Of a DNA stretch of 64,000 nt, positions 8,689 to 17,321 are shown piece after piece. The DNA is from Geoglobus sp. UBA235 (GTDB lineage: Archaea; Halobacteriota; Archaeoglobi; Archaeoglobales; Archaeoglobaceae), in contig DACG01000032.1 in NCBI GenBank assembly GCA_002494725.1, positions 82,150 to 146,149 of the forward strand. Direction: 5' to 3'. The notes beneath the pieces are model-generated. The model ran no database searches. It was given only the letters and a program-made list of their open reading frames with translations, and was not told the origin of the DNA. The translations under genes and the position numbers were made by a program. Each line of letters begins with the position of its first letter. Position 1 is the stretch's first letter.

Positions 8689-10653
8689 TTGTCTGAACCT
8701 ACGAGAGAACTGCTCTGGGGCGTGAGTGAGAGCATTGTACTCAGGCTGCATTATGTGCTTTTTGCAATAGCCACGGTGATTTTCATTCTCGGGGTTTTCA
8801 GATGGTACAGAATACTTAAAACAGGAAGGAATGATGAGAATCGATTTGACAGCCTTGGAAAAAGATTCTACTATGTTGTGAGAGATGGTCTGGCTTTTGC
8901 CAGACTTTACATGCGTGAGGAGAAGATGGGGATAATGCACATCTTAGTTCTCTGGGGGTTTGTGCTGCTCACAATCGGCACCCTCACACTCACCGTTGCG
9001 GAATACATAACCTCCTCTTTCTTCAGAGGAGTTTTTTATCTTGTATTTGAGGCAACTATGGATCTCGCAGGACTTGCATTATTTTCCGGCCTTGTTATTG
9101 CAATACACAACAGATACTTTGCAAAACCCTCGAGATTTGCCAGAAAATGGGAGCTTGCTAAGGATGATGGCTTTGTTCTCGCCCTCCTTCTTGTCATAAC
9201 CCTTCTCGGATTTGTTGTGGAGGCCATAAGGATCTCAAGTGGAATGCCTTCCTACACTGCCATCATTGGCGGGTTCATTTCAAATCTGATTCCATTTGAC
9301 CTCACAGCTTACAGAGTGACATGGAGTCTCCACTCCCTCCTTGCAATGCTTTTCATAGCCCTCATACCATACACAAAGCTCGCTCACATAGTCGCAGCTC
9401 CTCTGAACATTCTGACAAGGACAGAGAGGATTTCAGCAAGAACGATTGAGGATGAGGAGTACATGGGAGCAATAGAGCCAAAGGATCTCCAGTGGAGGGA
9501 CATGCTATCAAGCCTTGCATGCATGAGATGCGGGAGGTGTCAGGATGCATGCCCGGCAACAAACTCAGGAACAACACTATCCCCGATGTTCATTATGCAG
9601 AACCTAAGGAAGACCCTTGATGAGAGCTTTGATTTTATTGGCAGGCAGAGGAATGATGATGTTCTTCTTCTTGACACCGTTCTCGACATGGAGGCTGTGT
9701 GGGCATGCACGACATGTAGAGCATGCATGGAGATGTGCCCTGTCTACATCGAGCAGATGGAGATTATTGGCGAAATGAGACGAGGAATAGTTGAAAGTGG
9801 TGAGGCTCCTCCGGACATAAGGGACTTTCTGACAAACGTTCAGAAGCAGAAGAATCCATGGGGAGAGGCAAAATACAAGAGAGATGCGTGGGCAAAGGGG
9901 CTTGATATTCCCCATGCAAAGAACACTGAATTTGAATGGCTCTGGTGGGTTGGATGCGGGCATGCTTTTGACAGCAGAAATCAGGAGGTTGCAAAGAAAC
10001 TTGTCAGGATTCTGAATGAAATTGGAATAAGCTACGCCACTGTTGGAAGAGAGGAGGGATGCTGCGGAAATGATGTGAGGAGAGTTGGAGAGGAGGGACT
10101 CTTTCAGCTTCTTCAGGAAGAGAACATGGCTCTGTTTGAGAAATACGGAGTTGAAAAGGTATTTGCCACATCACCCCACTGCTACAACACATTCAAAAAC
10201 GAATATGAAGGATTCGAGACAAAATTTGTTCTTGAAATAATTCTCGATGCGATAAGGGATGGCAGGCTAAAACTGAGACATCCTGTGAACAGAAAAGTAA
10301 CATTTCACGATCCGTGCTACCTTGGAAGGTACAATGGAATGTACGAGCTTCCGAGAGAGATCCTGAGAGCCATTCCGGGGATTGAACTTGTCGAAATGCC
10401 AAGGAACAGGGAGAATGCCTTCTGCTGCGGTGGTGGGGGAGGAAATCTGGTCAGAGAGTATCCTGGAGAGGACAGACCAAACAACATTAGGGCGAGGGAA
10501 GCTGGAATGACAGATGCTGATATTCTGGCTGTTGCATGTCCGTTCTGCATGATAATGTTAGAAGATGGGGTAAAAATGGAAAAACTGGATGAGAAGCTTA
10601 GAGTGATGGATGTTATAGAACTCGTTTACCAGTCAGTACTTGGGGAAGAATGA
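8689..10653 (+). CDS. Membrane-bound HdrD-like Fe-S oxidoreductase (cytochrome b / CCG fusion)
   Basis: The N-terminal third is a NarI/DsrM-like membrane domain with five or so helices (about residues 15-245). Next come two 4Fe-4S motifs (CMRCGRCQDACP near 275 and CTTCRACMEMCP near 345), then two CCG cysteine-rich domains (VGCGHAFDS...EGCCGND and HDPCYLGRYNG...FCCGGGGGN). The layout is that of HdrD/HmcF/DsrK-type proteins fused to their cytochrome b partner. It implies electron exchange between the quinone pool and a thiol/disulfide or Fe-S partner. The partner is not identifiable. TTG 8689 is favoured as the start because GGAGGTG (8676-8682) sits six bases before it. Confidence 0.85.
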   Translation: MSEPTRELLWGVSESIVLRLHYVLFAIATVIFILGVFRWYRILKTGRNDENRFDSLGKRFYYVVRDGLAFARLYMREEKMGIMHILVLWGFVLLTIGTLTLTVAEYITSSFFRGVFYLVFEATMDLAGLALFSGLVIAIHNRYFAKPSRFARKWELAKDDGFVLALLLVITLLGFVVEAIRISSGMPSYTAIIGGFISNLIPFDLTAYRVTWSLHSLLAMLFIALIPYTKLAHIVAAPLNILTRTERISARTIEDEEYMGAIEPKDLQWRDMLSSLACMRCGRCQDACPATNSGTTLSPMFIMQNLRKTLDESFDFIGRQRNDDVLLLDTVLDMEAVWACTTCRACMEMCPVYIEQMEIIGEMRRGIVESGEAPPDIRDFLTNVQKQKNPWGEAKYKRDAWAKGLDIPHAKNTEFEWLWWVGCGHAFDSRNQEVAKKLVRILNEIGISYATVGREEGCCGNDVRRVGEEGLFQLLQEENMALFEKYGVEKVFATSPHCYNTFKNEYEGFETKFVLEIILDAIRDGRLKLRHPVNRKVTFHDPCYLGRYNGMYELPREILRAIPGIELVEMPRNRENAFCCGGGGGNLVREYPGEDRPNNIRAREAGMTDADILAVACPFCMIMLEDGVKMEKLDEKLRVMDVIELVYQSVLGEE

Positions 10654-10678
10654 AGAGGGGTTTTAGCCTCTTATTTTT
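10653..10678 (+). terminator. Hairpin plus T-run terminator after the HdrD-like gene
   Basis: AAGAGG (10653-10658) pairs with CCTCTT (10667-10672) across an eight-base loop, followed by ATTTTT. It overlaps the stop codon region and precedes a new promoter. Confidence 0.6.
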
Positions 10679-10684
10679 CAGAAG

Positions 10685-10693
10685 GTTTAAAAC
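10685..10693 (+). promoter_or_regulatory. TATA box of the metallophosphoesterase gene
   Basis: GTTTAAAAC lies 22 bases before ATG 10716, the spacing expected for a leaderless archaeal transcript. No ribosome site precedes the ATG, which agrees with that reading. Confidence 0.5.
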
Positions 10694-10715
10694 TGATTTA
10701 CGCAATTGATTTACT

Positions 10716-11846
10716 ATGAAAATAGTTCATATTTCAGACGTTCATTTCGGATTTGAGCATTTGAAAGACAAAGCTGAAAAGGCTATAAAGCAGATAAATG
10801 ATATTGAACCTGACATTGTTTTGCTTACAGGTGATGTGGGCCTGTGGGGTATACATCATGAATTTAAAGAGGCCTATGAGACCCTGTCACAATTGAGGGC
10901 AGATCTTTTTGCCATCCCCGGAAATCATGATGCCAGAAATGATGGGCTGAAGTATTTTGAACTGTACTTCGGGAAACCGAGAAAGGATGTGAGAACAGAT
11001 GATGTTGTCATTCTCGGGGTGAACAGCACCCTTCCGGATACTGATGATGGCTACATTGGGCCCCATCAGAGAGAGTGGATGGCAAAAAAGGTCAGAAAAA
11101 ACTGCATAAATGTTATTGCAATGCATCATCACATTGTTCCAGTGCCCCACACGGGCAGAAATATGAACGTGCTCATTGATGCAGCTGAAACGGTTGAAGC
11201 TCTGACCATTCACTGCCATGGTGGTATAGTTCTTGCAGGTCACAGGCATGTACCATACTCAACAAAACTGCTGAGAACCCACATAATCCACGCCGGCTCA
11301 CTCAGCTCCTACAAGGTTCTCATGCCTGACAACAGCTACAACATAATAGAGATAGGCAATGACAAGATAGATCTGAAACTAAGATTTGTTGATCTGGGCG
11401 AGATCGAAATAGGGACGTTCACGCTCAAACCAGAACCTCCGGACTCCCTTCTGAAGTACCACAGACTCACCTCAACCAAGAAGGTTCTCTTTGTCTCCTC
11501 ACAGAACTCGTGCAGAACGAAGATTGCCGAGGCGATATTCAACAGAGATGCACCTCACAACATGCACGCTGTGAGTGCGGGTTTCATGCCAGCCAGTGAT
11601 GTGAGTGATCTTGCGAGATTCCTTGCAGAGAGGTCGGGACTGAAGTTAACAAAGCCAAGAAAGCTGGTGGATGAAATGATTGATGATGCGGACTGTGTTG
11701 TGTTCTTCGATGATGATACAGGGGAAATAAGGGCGGATGAGGTGTGGAAAATCAGAGCCCCTGAATCAGAAGAGGAGGCCATCAGAATGATGAAAGAGCT
11801 GGAGAAGAGGGTGAATGAACTTATAAGAAAACTCTTCACCGGCTGA
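10716..11846 (+). CDS. Metallophosphoesterase fused to a degenerate low-Mr phosphatase/ArsC-like domain
   Basis: Residues 1 to about 230 form a calcineurin-like phosphoesterase with a full metal-ligand set: SDVHFG (8-13), LTGDVG (37-42), PGNHD (68-72), MHHH (136-139) and GHRH (175-178). Residues 255 to 376 resemble low-molecular-weight protein tyrosine phosphatase / arsenate reductase: VLFVSSQNSCRTKIAEA and SAGFMPASD. The catalytic P-loop Cys (C in CxxNxCRS) is Ser261 here, while Asn264, Cys266 and Arg267 remain, so the C-terminal domain is probably a binding or regulatory module. The fusion is unusual. Convergent with the thioredoxin gene, overlapping by 11 bases. Confidence 0.82.
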   Translation: MKIVHISDVHFGFEHLKDKAEKAIKQINDIEPDIVLLTGDVGLWGIHHEFKEAYETLSQLRADLFAIPGNHDARNDGLKYFELYFGKPRKDVRTDDVVILGVNSTLPDTDDGYIGPHQREWMAKKVRKNCINVIAMHHHIVPVPHTGRNMNVLIDAAETVEALTIHCHGGIVLAGHRHVPYSTKLLRTHIIHAGSLSSYKVLMPDNSYNIIEIGNDKIDLKLRFVDLGEIEIGTFTLKPEPPDSLLKYHRLTSTKKVLFVSSQNSCRTKIAEAIFNRDAPHNMHAVSAGFMPASDVSDLARFLAERSGLKLTKPRKLVDEMIDDADCVVFFDDDTGEIRADEVWKIRAPESEEEAIRMMKELEKRVNELIRKLFTG

Positions 11847-12328
11847 TGTCACCGAACCTCTCCACTGCAAGGTCAAAGAAGGAGATGAGAGATCTTCTCG
11901 CCACTTCATTGTCTGGGGTGCTGGAGTATCCGATGTAAACAAGCCTCTTTCCGTTAATTTCCAGCGGAGAGCCATCCGGATTCAGTATGTGAAACTCCGG
12001 AGTTCCTGTAGCACCGAAATTCATTGCCAGAAGCCTCTCTCTGTTGAAGTCCACTTTTATCACAACAAATCTTTCCATTGCCCTTTTGAGATCAGCGTAT
12101 TTGGAAAGATTCTCAAGAAACGCCCTGCAGACGTGACATGTGTCAGAGTGTATGTAAACCAGAGCGGGTTTTGTTATCCCTCTTTGCAACCTCAAGCCCT
12201 TCCTCAAAGCTGAAAAAGTTTACCGGGTATTCAGCCCTCTCATTCTGTTCCGCCTGTTGGATTGCAAGGAACACTCCTGACAAAATCAGAGATATGGCTA
12301 TGACATTGGCAATCCTGCCCTTTTCCAT
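11836..12328 (-). pseudogene. Membrane-anchored thioredoxin-like protein, split by a frameshift
   Basis: Two minus-strand frames form one protein. ATG 12328 opens a signal-anchor (IANVIAISLILSGVFLAI), then NFFSFEEGLEVAKRDNK. The shifted frame carries on with KPALVYIHSDTCHVCRAFL, including a thioredoxin-type CHVC active site, then TGTPEFHILNPDG (cis-Pro region) to the stop at 11836-11838. Removing one A from the AAAA run at 12169-12172 restores a continuous reading frame of about 164 codons. Probably an outward-facing thiol reductase or a SoxW-like thioredoxin, co-transcribed with the upstream rhodanese (31-base overlap). Either decayed or a sequencing error. Confidence 0.75.
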
Positions 12329-12696
12329 GCATTTATTCCTCCGTCAAGATCATATATGTTTGAATATCCCATCTGAGCAAGCTTTGACGCTGCAATCTTG
12401 CTCATGTGTCCACTCCTGCAGTAGACAAGTATCTTCGCATTTTTGTCTTCTGGCAGAACATCTGCAAACTCCTCAATTCTGTTGTAGGGTATCCAGACAT
12501 CGGTGCCGGGAATGTGCTCCTGCTCTGGAACGTGGACGTCTACCACGAAAACATCTTCTTTCTGAATCAGCCGGTAGAACTCTTCTGGAGATAATGAAAC
12601 AAATGCCCTTTCTCTCGGGAAGAGAATGTAGCTGTTGTAAAGGAGAAAAACAATAACTGCACCTACTGCCACGACAGTTATCACCCTTGCATCCAT
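12298..12696 (-). CDS. Membrane-anchored rhodanese-domain sulfurtransferase
   Basis: A 132-residue protein with an N-terminal membrane anchor (VITVVAVGAVIVFLLY, about residues 5-20) and a single rhodanese domain. The active-site loop is VYCRSGHMS, with Cys near position 92, followed by AASKLAQMGY and the DGGINAWKRAGLP ending typical of the family. The domain likely faces outside and handles sulfane sulfur or a thiol relay with the neighbouring thioredoxin-like protein, whose start overlaps its end by 31 bases. Confidence 0.88.
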   Translation of the reverse strand: MDARVITVVAVGAVIVFLLYNSYILFPRERAFVSLSPEEFYRLIQKEDVFVVDVHVPEQEHIPGTDVWIPYNRIEEFADVLPEDKNAKILVYCRSGHMSKIAASKLAQMGYSNIYDLDGGINAWKRAGLPMS

Positions 12697-12741
12697 ATTT
12701 TACATCTCATGTAAAAGTTAATAAAGTTTTTGGACTTTCAC

Positions 12742-14175
12742 TCATGGGTGAAAAATCTCATCTGCTCTCAGAATTCTGATCGTATTTGTGGTTCCCGGCT
12801 CTCCGAAGGGGATGCCGGATGTGACAACCACCGTGCTGCTCCTTTCAAGATATCCCTTTTCAATGCTTTCCCTGACAGTGTTTTCAAGAAGCTCATCCGG
12901 AGACCTCTCCCTGAAAATTGCCATGAGAGGAATGCATCCCCATACAACTGAAAGCCTTCTCAGCACATCAGGACTGTGAGCTGCTGCTATCACAGGAGCA
13001 CGAGGTCTGTATCTTGATATCTGAATTGCTGAAGCCCCTGTTCTTGTGAAAGTAATGATTGCTCTGGCATTCACCTCCTCAGCCATTCTTGCAGCAGACG
13101 CTGCTATTGATTGCGTAACAGATTCTGCAGGATGGCTCTGGAGATAACTGTATATTGATTCTGCCTTCCTTATGACCCTGTCCATAACCCTGACAGCCTC
13201 AACAGGGTAATTTCCCGACGCAGTCTCTTCAGAGAGCATCAGGGCATCACTCCCGTCAAGCACGGCGTTTGCAACATCTGTCACCTCAGCTCTCGTCGGT
13301 GTTTTCTGAACAACCATTGATTTGAGCATCTGAGTTGCCGTTATTACGGGCTTTCCTGCCCTGTTTGCAAGTTTTATCGCCTTTTTCTGGATCACAGGGA
13401 TCTCCTCTACTGGCATCTCGACTCCCAAATCTCCTCTGGCGATCATTATCCCATCTGCAGCTCCGATTATATCTTCAAGATTCTCAACCGCCTCTCTCCT
13501 CTCTATCTTTGCGATCACAGGAACATTCCTTCCAGTTTCACTGACAGCATCTTTCAGCATTCTCACATCCTCAGCGCATCTCACAAACGAAATTGCAACC
13601 CAGTCAACTCCAGCCTCAATCCCGAACCGCAGATCTTCAATGTCCTTCTCGGTGAGGGGTGGAAGAGCTGTCTTTTCCGGAAATGATATCCCCTTGTAGG
13701 ATGTCAGATGTCCTCCCTCGATTACCTCAGCCATCGCCTCCATTTCTCCGACAGCGACAACCCTGAGCCTTATGGTACCATCTGCCAGATGAATGATGTC
13801 ACCCTCTTTCAGAGCGTTCAATGTTTCAGGACTGCTGACCGGAATTGAGACCTCGCTTTCATCCTCTTCAGGGGTCAGCCTTATTCTCTCCCCTCTGTGG
13901 AGGGTTAGCGGTGACCTCAGTCTGCCTATTCTCATCTTGGCCCCGGAAAGATCCATGAGAACTGCAACAGGCTTTGCTGCCTTTTCGGATGCAGCCCTCA
14001 CTCTCTCAATGAGTCTGCGATGATAATCATGGGTCCCGAAGGACATGTTGAGCCTTGCAACATCCATTCCGGCATCCACCAGCTTTTCTATCATCTCCCG
14101 AGACTCCGAAGCCGGGCCAACTGTGCATACGATTTTTGTCCTTCTGATCTGGAGGGGTTTACTGACCGATTCCAT
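12742..14175 (-). CDS. pyk: Pyruvate kinase
   Basis: Converts phosphoenolpyruvate and ADP to pyruvate and ATP. Family motifs are present: RRTKIVCTVGPAS at the N-terminus, ARLNMSFGTHDYH, the catalytic-Lys segment VIAKIERREAVENL, the metal/phosphate loop MIARGDLGVEMP, and the C-terminal GSDALMLSEETASG. About 477 residues from ATG 14175 is normal. The frame extends seven codons further up to a TTG, but the TTAAATTAATA promoter element at roughly 14200-14213 points to the inner ATG and a near-leaderless message. Confidence 0.96.
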   Translation of the reverse strand: MESVSKPLQIRRTKIVCTVGPASESREMIEKLVDAGMDVARLNMSFGTHDYHRRLIERVRAASEKAAKPVAVLMDLSGAKMRIGRLRSPLTLHRGERIRLTPEEDESEVSIPVSSPETLNALKEGDIIHLADGTIRLRVVAVGEMEAMAEVIEGGHLTSYKGISFPEKTALPPLTEKDIEDLRFGIEAGVDWVAISFVRCAEDVRMLKDAVSETGRNVPVIAKIERREAVENLEDIIGAADGIMIARGDLGVEMPVEEIPVIQKKAIKLANRAGKPVITATQMLKSMVVQKTPTRAEVTDVANAVLDGSDALMLSEETASGNYPVEAVRVMDRVIRKAESIYSYLQSHPAESVTQSIAASAARMAEEVNARAIITFTRTGASAIQISRYRPRAPVIAAAHSPDVLRRLSVVWGCIPLMAIFRERSPDELLENTVRESIEKGYLERSSTVVVTSGIPFGEPGTTNTIRILRADEIFHP

Positions 14176-14248
14176 TGATAAGTATTCTGATATCAAACCT
14201 ATTAATTTAACCGATGATTGTTAAAAAAATAGGGAAAAATTCGCTGAA

Positions 14249-14266
14249 AGCTCATGCACATGAGCT
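14249..14266. terminator. Palindromic hairpin AGCTCATG-CA-CATGAGCT
   Basis: A perfect 8-base inverted repeat with a two-base centre. On the minus strand it spans the end of the predicted 21-residue peptide and is followed by TTTCAGCG and two T-rich tracts (ATTTTTCCC, ATTTTTTTAAC). It therefore reads best as that gene's terminator. It could instead be an operator ahead of pyk. Confidence 0.45.
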
Positions 14267-14317
14267 GTGGCACTTGCAAATTCCTGTCTTCCTTCTGCCT
14301 ACCTTCGCGATTTTCAT
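14252..14317 (-). CDS. Predicted 21-residue Cys/His-rich peptide
   Basis: A short minus-strand frame, ATG 14317 to TGA 14252-14254, ends in TGICKCHSSCA after a basic N-terminal half (KIAKVGRRK). The C-x-C-H-x3-C arrangement could bind a soft metal such as Zn or Cu. A TATA-like element (14339-14350) lies 22 bases upstream, the right distance for a leaderless mRNA, and a hairpin with T-tracts follows the stop. It sits at the edge of the heavy-metal ATPase cluster. No homologue is recalled; coding status is inferred from the promoter-ORF-terminator arrangement. Confidence 0.4.
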   Translation of the reverse strand: MKIAKVGRRKTGICKCHSSCA

Positions 14318-14429
14318 GGTGTTAATTTTTCATTAAATGTATAATAATATTTCGGTCACAGCTCTCACTTCAGAAAAGAGCTGTTGAGGGGATTATGGGA
14401 AAACAAACACAGTCAGGCCGGCAAGAAAT

Positions 14430-14450
14430 GACGAACCTCGATGGTTCATC
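14430..14450 (-). terminator. Hairpin terminator after the SHOCT gene
   Basis: On the minus strand GATGAACC pairs with GGTTCGTC (one G-T wobble) around ATCGA, followed by ATTTCTT. It begins at the stop codon of the SHOCT-domain gene. Confidence 0.45.
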
Positions 14451-14703
14451 AGCTTTTAAGTCCTTCTCTTATCCTGACGTATTCCTCGTAGTCTATTTCC
14501 CCTCTCGCCAGCCTTTCCTTGAGTATTTCAAGTGCACTGTCTCTCCCAGCATCACCGCTTTCCCTTTTTCCCAGAGTATTTATCAGAGCATAGACGACTG
14601 CCACTATTATAACAAGCCATATTATCTGCCACAGAAATCCGAGTCCAAGTCCCATGCCTCCAAATCCACCGAATCCCCCCATCATCCCACCGTAACCCAT
14701 CAT
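14449..14703 (-). CDS. Small SHOCT-domain membrane protein
   Basis: An 84-residue protein with a Gly/Met/Phe-rich start (MMGYGGMMGGFGGFGG), one membrane helix (IIWLVIIVAVVYALINTL, about 27-44), and a C-terminal SHOCT motif LEILKERLARGEIDYEEY. SHOCT tails are short oligomerisation or targeting helices whose function is poorly known. A second protein of the same plan lies at 17781-18116, in front of the CopB-type ATPase, so both probably assist metal handling at the membrane. GGAGGTG precedes the first ATG. Confidence 0.78.
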   Translation of the reverse strand: MMGYGGMMGGFGGFGGMGLGLGFLWQIIWLVIIVAVVYALINTLGKRESGDAGRDSALEILKERLARGEIDYEEYVRIREGLKS

Positions 14704-14742
14704 GTCGCATCCACCTCCATAAAAACTGTATGACAGGGGGCA

Positions 14743-15048
14743 TCACCACCCCATCATGGGGCAGCCGCCATAACCTCCGTAGCCATATCCATTGCCATTA
14801 CCATATCCACCTCCCTGATATCCATGGTATCCCCAACCAAGCATCCAGGGTGGCAGGGATGGGCCCTCAGCCTCCTCCGGTGCATTGAAATCAGGAACAA
14901 ATCCATTTTCCATCATTCCGTAACCCATCATGGGGAATCCAAATCCATATCCTCCATACGATCCCGTGTGGGCTGATACGGTGTAGAGAACTGCCAGAGC
15001 AAGCAGTCCGATACCAACTCCGATTCCAATCTTACCTGCTTTTTTCAT
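14743..15048 (-). CDS. Secreted Gly/Tyr/Met-rich protein of the metal island
   Basis: A 101-residue protein with a signal peptide or anchor (IGIGVGIGLLALAVLYTVSA, about 7-26). The low-complexity mature part is rich in Gly, Tyr and Met (FPMMGYGMMENGF near the start, GYGGYGGCPMMGW at the end). Clustered Met, His and a single late Cys suggest soft-metal (Cu or Ag) binding outside the cell, but this is inference. AGGTGAT precedes the ATG. An imperfect copy of the ArsR operator lies about 15 bases upstream, and the SHOCT gene follows within 40 bases, implying a metal-regulated pair. Confidence 0.65.
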   Translation of the reverse strand: MKKAGKIGIGVGIGLLALAVLYTVSAHTGSYGGYGFGFPMMGYGMMENGFVPDFNAPEEAEGPSLPPWMLGWGYHGYQGGGYGNGNGYGYGGYGGCPMMGW

Positions 15049-15062
15049 CTCACATCACCTCT

Positions 15063-15077
15063 GAACAACAATTGTTC
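15063..15077. promoter_or_regulatory. Second ArsR-type operator, GAACAA-CAA-TTGTTC
   Basis: A 6+3+6 inverted repeat just upstream of the Gly/Met-rich gene. Its half-sites GAACAA/TTGTTC are the same as those of the palindrome at the arsR promoter, but with a three-base centre. It suggests that the same repressor controls this leftward pair. Confidence 0.5.
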
Positions 15078-15232
15078 TCAGGGGCAATAGGTGTGTGGGT
15101 TGAAAATGACATGCCTGGGGGAGGTTTAATCGGATAAAATCTGAATTAGGGATCCCAAAAGTTTCAGAATTGGAAATAAATCTTTAAAAACACCTTTAAA
15201 AGAAACAGAATGATTTAGGTATCTCTGGATCG

Positions 15233-17317
15233 CTATCTGAGAATTCTCATGGCGTTGAAAACTGCAATGAGGGCAACGCCAACATCTGCAAAAACAGCCT
15301 CCCACATTGTTGCCTCCCCGAGAACTCCAAGAGATATGAAGGCGAATTTTATGCCAAGAGCAAGAATTATGTTCTGCCATACGATGTTTCTTGTTTTTCT
15401 GGCAGTTCTTATTCCCTGAGGTACCTTTGAAGGTCTGTCATCCATTATCACAACATCTGCAGTTTCAATGGCTGCATCACTTCCAAGAGCGCCCATCGCA
15501 ACTCCAACATCTGCCTGAGCCAAGGCCGGAGCGTCATTGATACCATCTCCAACAAAAACTATTTTCTCATTCTCTCTTTTTGATCTCTCAAGCTCCTCAA
15601 CCACCCTGACCTTATCTTCAGGAAGCAGCTCAGCGTAAAATTCATCAATTCCTATCTGCCCTGCTATTTCCTCAGCAACCACCCTGCTATCTCCAGTCAC
15701 CATAACAACCTTCCTGACTCCAAGCTCCTTCAGCTCCCTCACAGTCTGATGGGCATCCTCCTTGATCTCATCGGATATGATGATGTATCCTGCATAGACA
15801 CCATTTACGACCACATGCGCAACAGTTCCGCTGACATCACAAGTGTCGTGCTCCACACGAAATCTGTGAAGAATTCTGTCATTTCCAACCACAATTTCAA
15901 GGCCATTAACCACCGTCCTCACACCGTGTCCTGATATTTCCTCAAAACTCTCAACATCAACCTTCAGTGAATCTTCATGCAATCCGAAGGCTTCCTTTAT
16001 TGCCTTGGCTACCGGATGATCGGAATGAATCTCTGCCATCGCGGCAAATCTGAGAATATCATTCTCCCTGTATCCATTTCTTGTCTCTATCCTTGTCACC
16101 CGGAAAACACCTTTTGTAAGTGTTCCGGTTTTGTCAAAGGCAACGACAGATGGGTTAGCAAGAGAATCAAGAAAGCCCGATCCTTTGACAAGTATTCCGT
16201 CTCTGGCAGCTCTTCCAATTCCTCCAAAATAGCCGAGAGGTATTGACAGAACAAGAGCACAGGGACAGGATATGACAAGCAAGACAAGGGCTCTGTAAAT
16301 CCATGGCGAAAATGGCTGGTTTAGAAGAACCGGAGGAACCACTGCTATAATCATGGCCAGTGCAACAACAACTGGAGTGTATACCTTTGCAAACCTTGTT
16401 ATGAATTTCTCAGTTTTTGCCTTTCTTGATGCTGCACTTTCAACAAGCTCAAGAATTCTTGAAACCGTCGATTCTTTCAGCTCTTTTTCAACTCTGACCT
16501 TTAGAAGTCCGCTCAGATTGACCATTCCTGAGAGTACAGTCTCTCCCTCTTTCACGCCTCTCGGTACGCTCTCCCCTGTGAGAGCTGAGGTATCGACTGT
16601 TGATGATCCCTCAACAACAGTACCATCAACCGGAATTTTCTCTCCCGGCCTGACTATCACCAGATCTCCCACTTTCAGATCTTCAGGTCTCACCTTCAGA
16701 ACCTCATCCTCCTTGATGAGATTGGCATATTCTGCCTTGAGTGCAAGAAGTGATCTTATGGATCTTCTTGATCTGTTGACGGCAAGATCTTGGAAAAAGT
16801 CACCAACAACGTAAAAGAGCATGACTCCAACAGCCTCGGGATACTCTTTTATTGCAAATGCACCCAGGGTAGCTACAGCTATCAGGAAATTCTCGTCAAA
16901 AACGCTTCCCCTGAGGGTGTTGGCAAGGGCGTTTTTCAAAACCCTCCATCCAACGATCACGTAGCTCAATGCAAAGATTGAGAAAACAAAGGTGTTATCG
17001 ATACCATAATAGTATCTCAGGATGATTCCAGTGAAGAACAGGATGAGAGAAGGGATTATAAGGAGCAAATGCCTTCTTATTTCCTGTCTGTCTTCTGCAG
17101 ACTCATAATCATCTTTTTCAATTATATCGGCTTTGGGCTCTATTTTTCTGATTATTTCCTTAGCTTTTTCCACATCACCCTGTATCACTGCCTCCTTTGT
17201 TGCAAAACTGATAACTGAGCTTTCAAAACCCTGCTTTTTCAGCTCTTCCTCAATCTTAACAGCACAGCTTGCGCAGTCAACACCTTCAAGTCTGAACCTT
17301 TTTGGTTTTTCACCCAT
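15233..17317 (-). CDS. Heavy-metal P1B ATPase, Zn/Cd/Pb type (ZntA/CadA-like)
   Basis: About 694 residues from ATG 17317. The N-terminal HMA domain has DCASCAVKIEEEL; the transmembrane metal site is SCPCALVLS (CPC); DKTGTLT is the phosphorylated Asp; [20 protein letters not shown] is the hinge. HSDHPVAKAI is the HP motif. The C-terminal membrane segment includes an Asp (VFADVGVALIAVFN), as in Zn-type transporters, rather than Cu-type residues. It exports Zn, Cd or Pb using ATP. It starts four bases after arsR, whose stop is at 17322-17324, so the pair is one operon. A 77-bp stretch (16608-16684) is identical to part of the CopB-type gene. Confidence 0.9.
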   Translation of the reverse strand: MGEKPKRFRLEGVDCASCAVKIEEELKKQGFESSVISFATKEAVIQGDVEKAKEIIRKIEPKADIIEKDDYESAEDRQEIRRHLLLIIPSLILFFTGIILRYYYGIDNTFVFSIFALSYVIVGWRVLKNALANTLRGSVFDENFLIAVATLGAFAIKEYPEAVGVMLFYVVGDFFQDLAVNRSRRSIRSLLALKAEYANLIKEDEVLKVRPEDLKVGDLVIVRPGEKIPVDGTVVEGSSTVDTSALTGESVPRGVKEGETVLSGMVNLSGLLKVRVEKELKESTVSRILELVESAASRKAKTEKFITRFAKVYTPVVVALAMIIAVVPPVLLNQPFSPWIYRALVLLVISCPCALVLSIPLGYFGGIGRAARDGILVKGSGFLDSLANPSVVAFDKTGTLTKGVFRVTRIETRNGYRENDILRFAAMAEIHSDHPVAKAIKEAFGLHEDSLKVDVESFEEISGHGVRTVVNGLEIVVGNDRILHRFRVEHDTCDVSGTVAHVVVNGVYAGYIIISDEIKEDAHQTVRELKELGVRKVVMVTGDSRVVAEEIAGQIGIDEFYAELLPEDKVRVVEELERSKRENEKIVFVGDGINDAPALAQADVGVAMGALGSDAAIETADVVIMDDRPSKVPQGIRTARKTRNIVWQNIILALGIKFAFISLGVLGEATMWEAVFADVGVALIAVFNAMRILR

Positions 17318-17321
17318 CTGC

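Noticed and set aside
14395..14733. 112-residue plus-strand ORF over the SHOCT gene
   Set aside because: Antisense to a gene with a clear domain, ribosome site and terminator.
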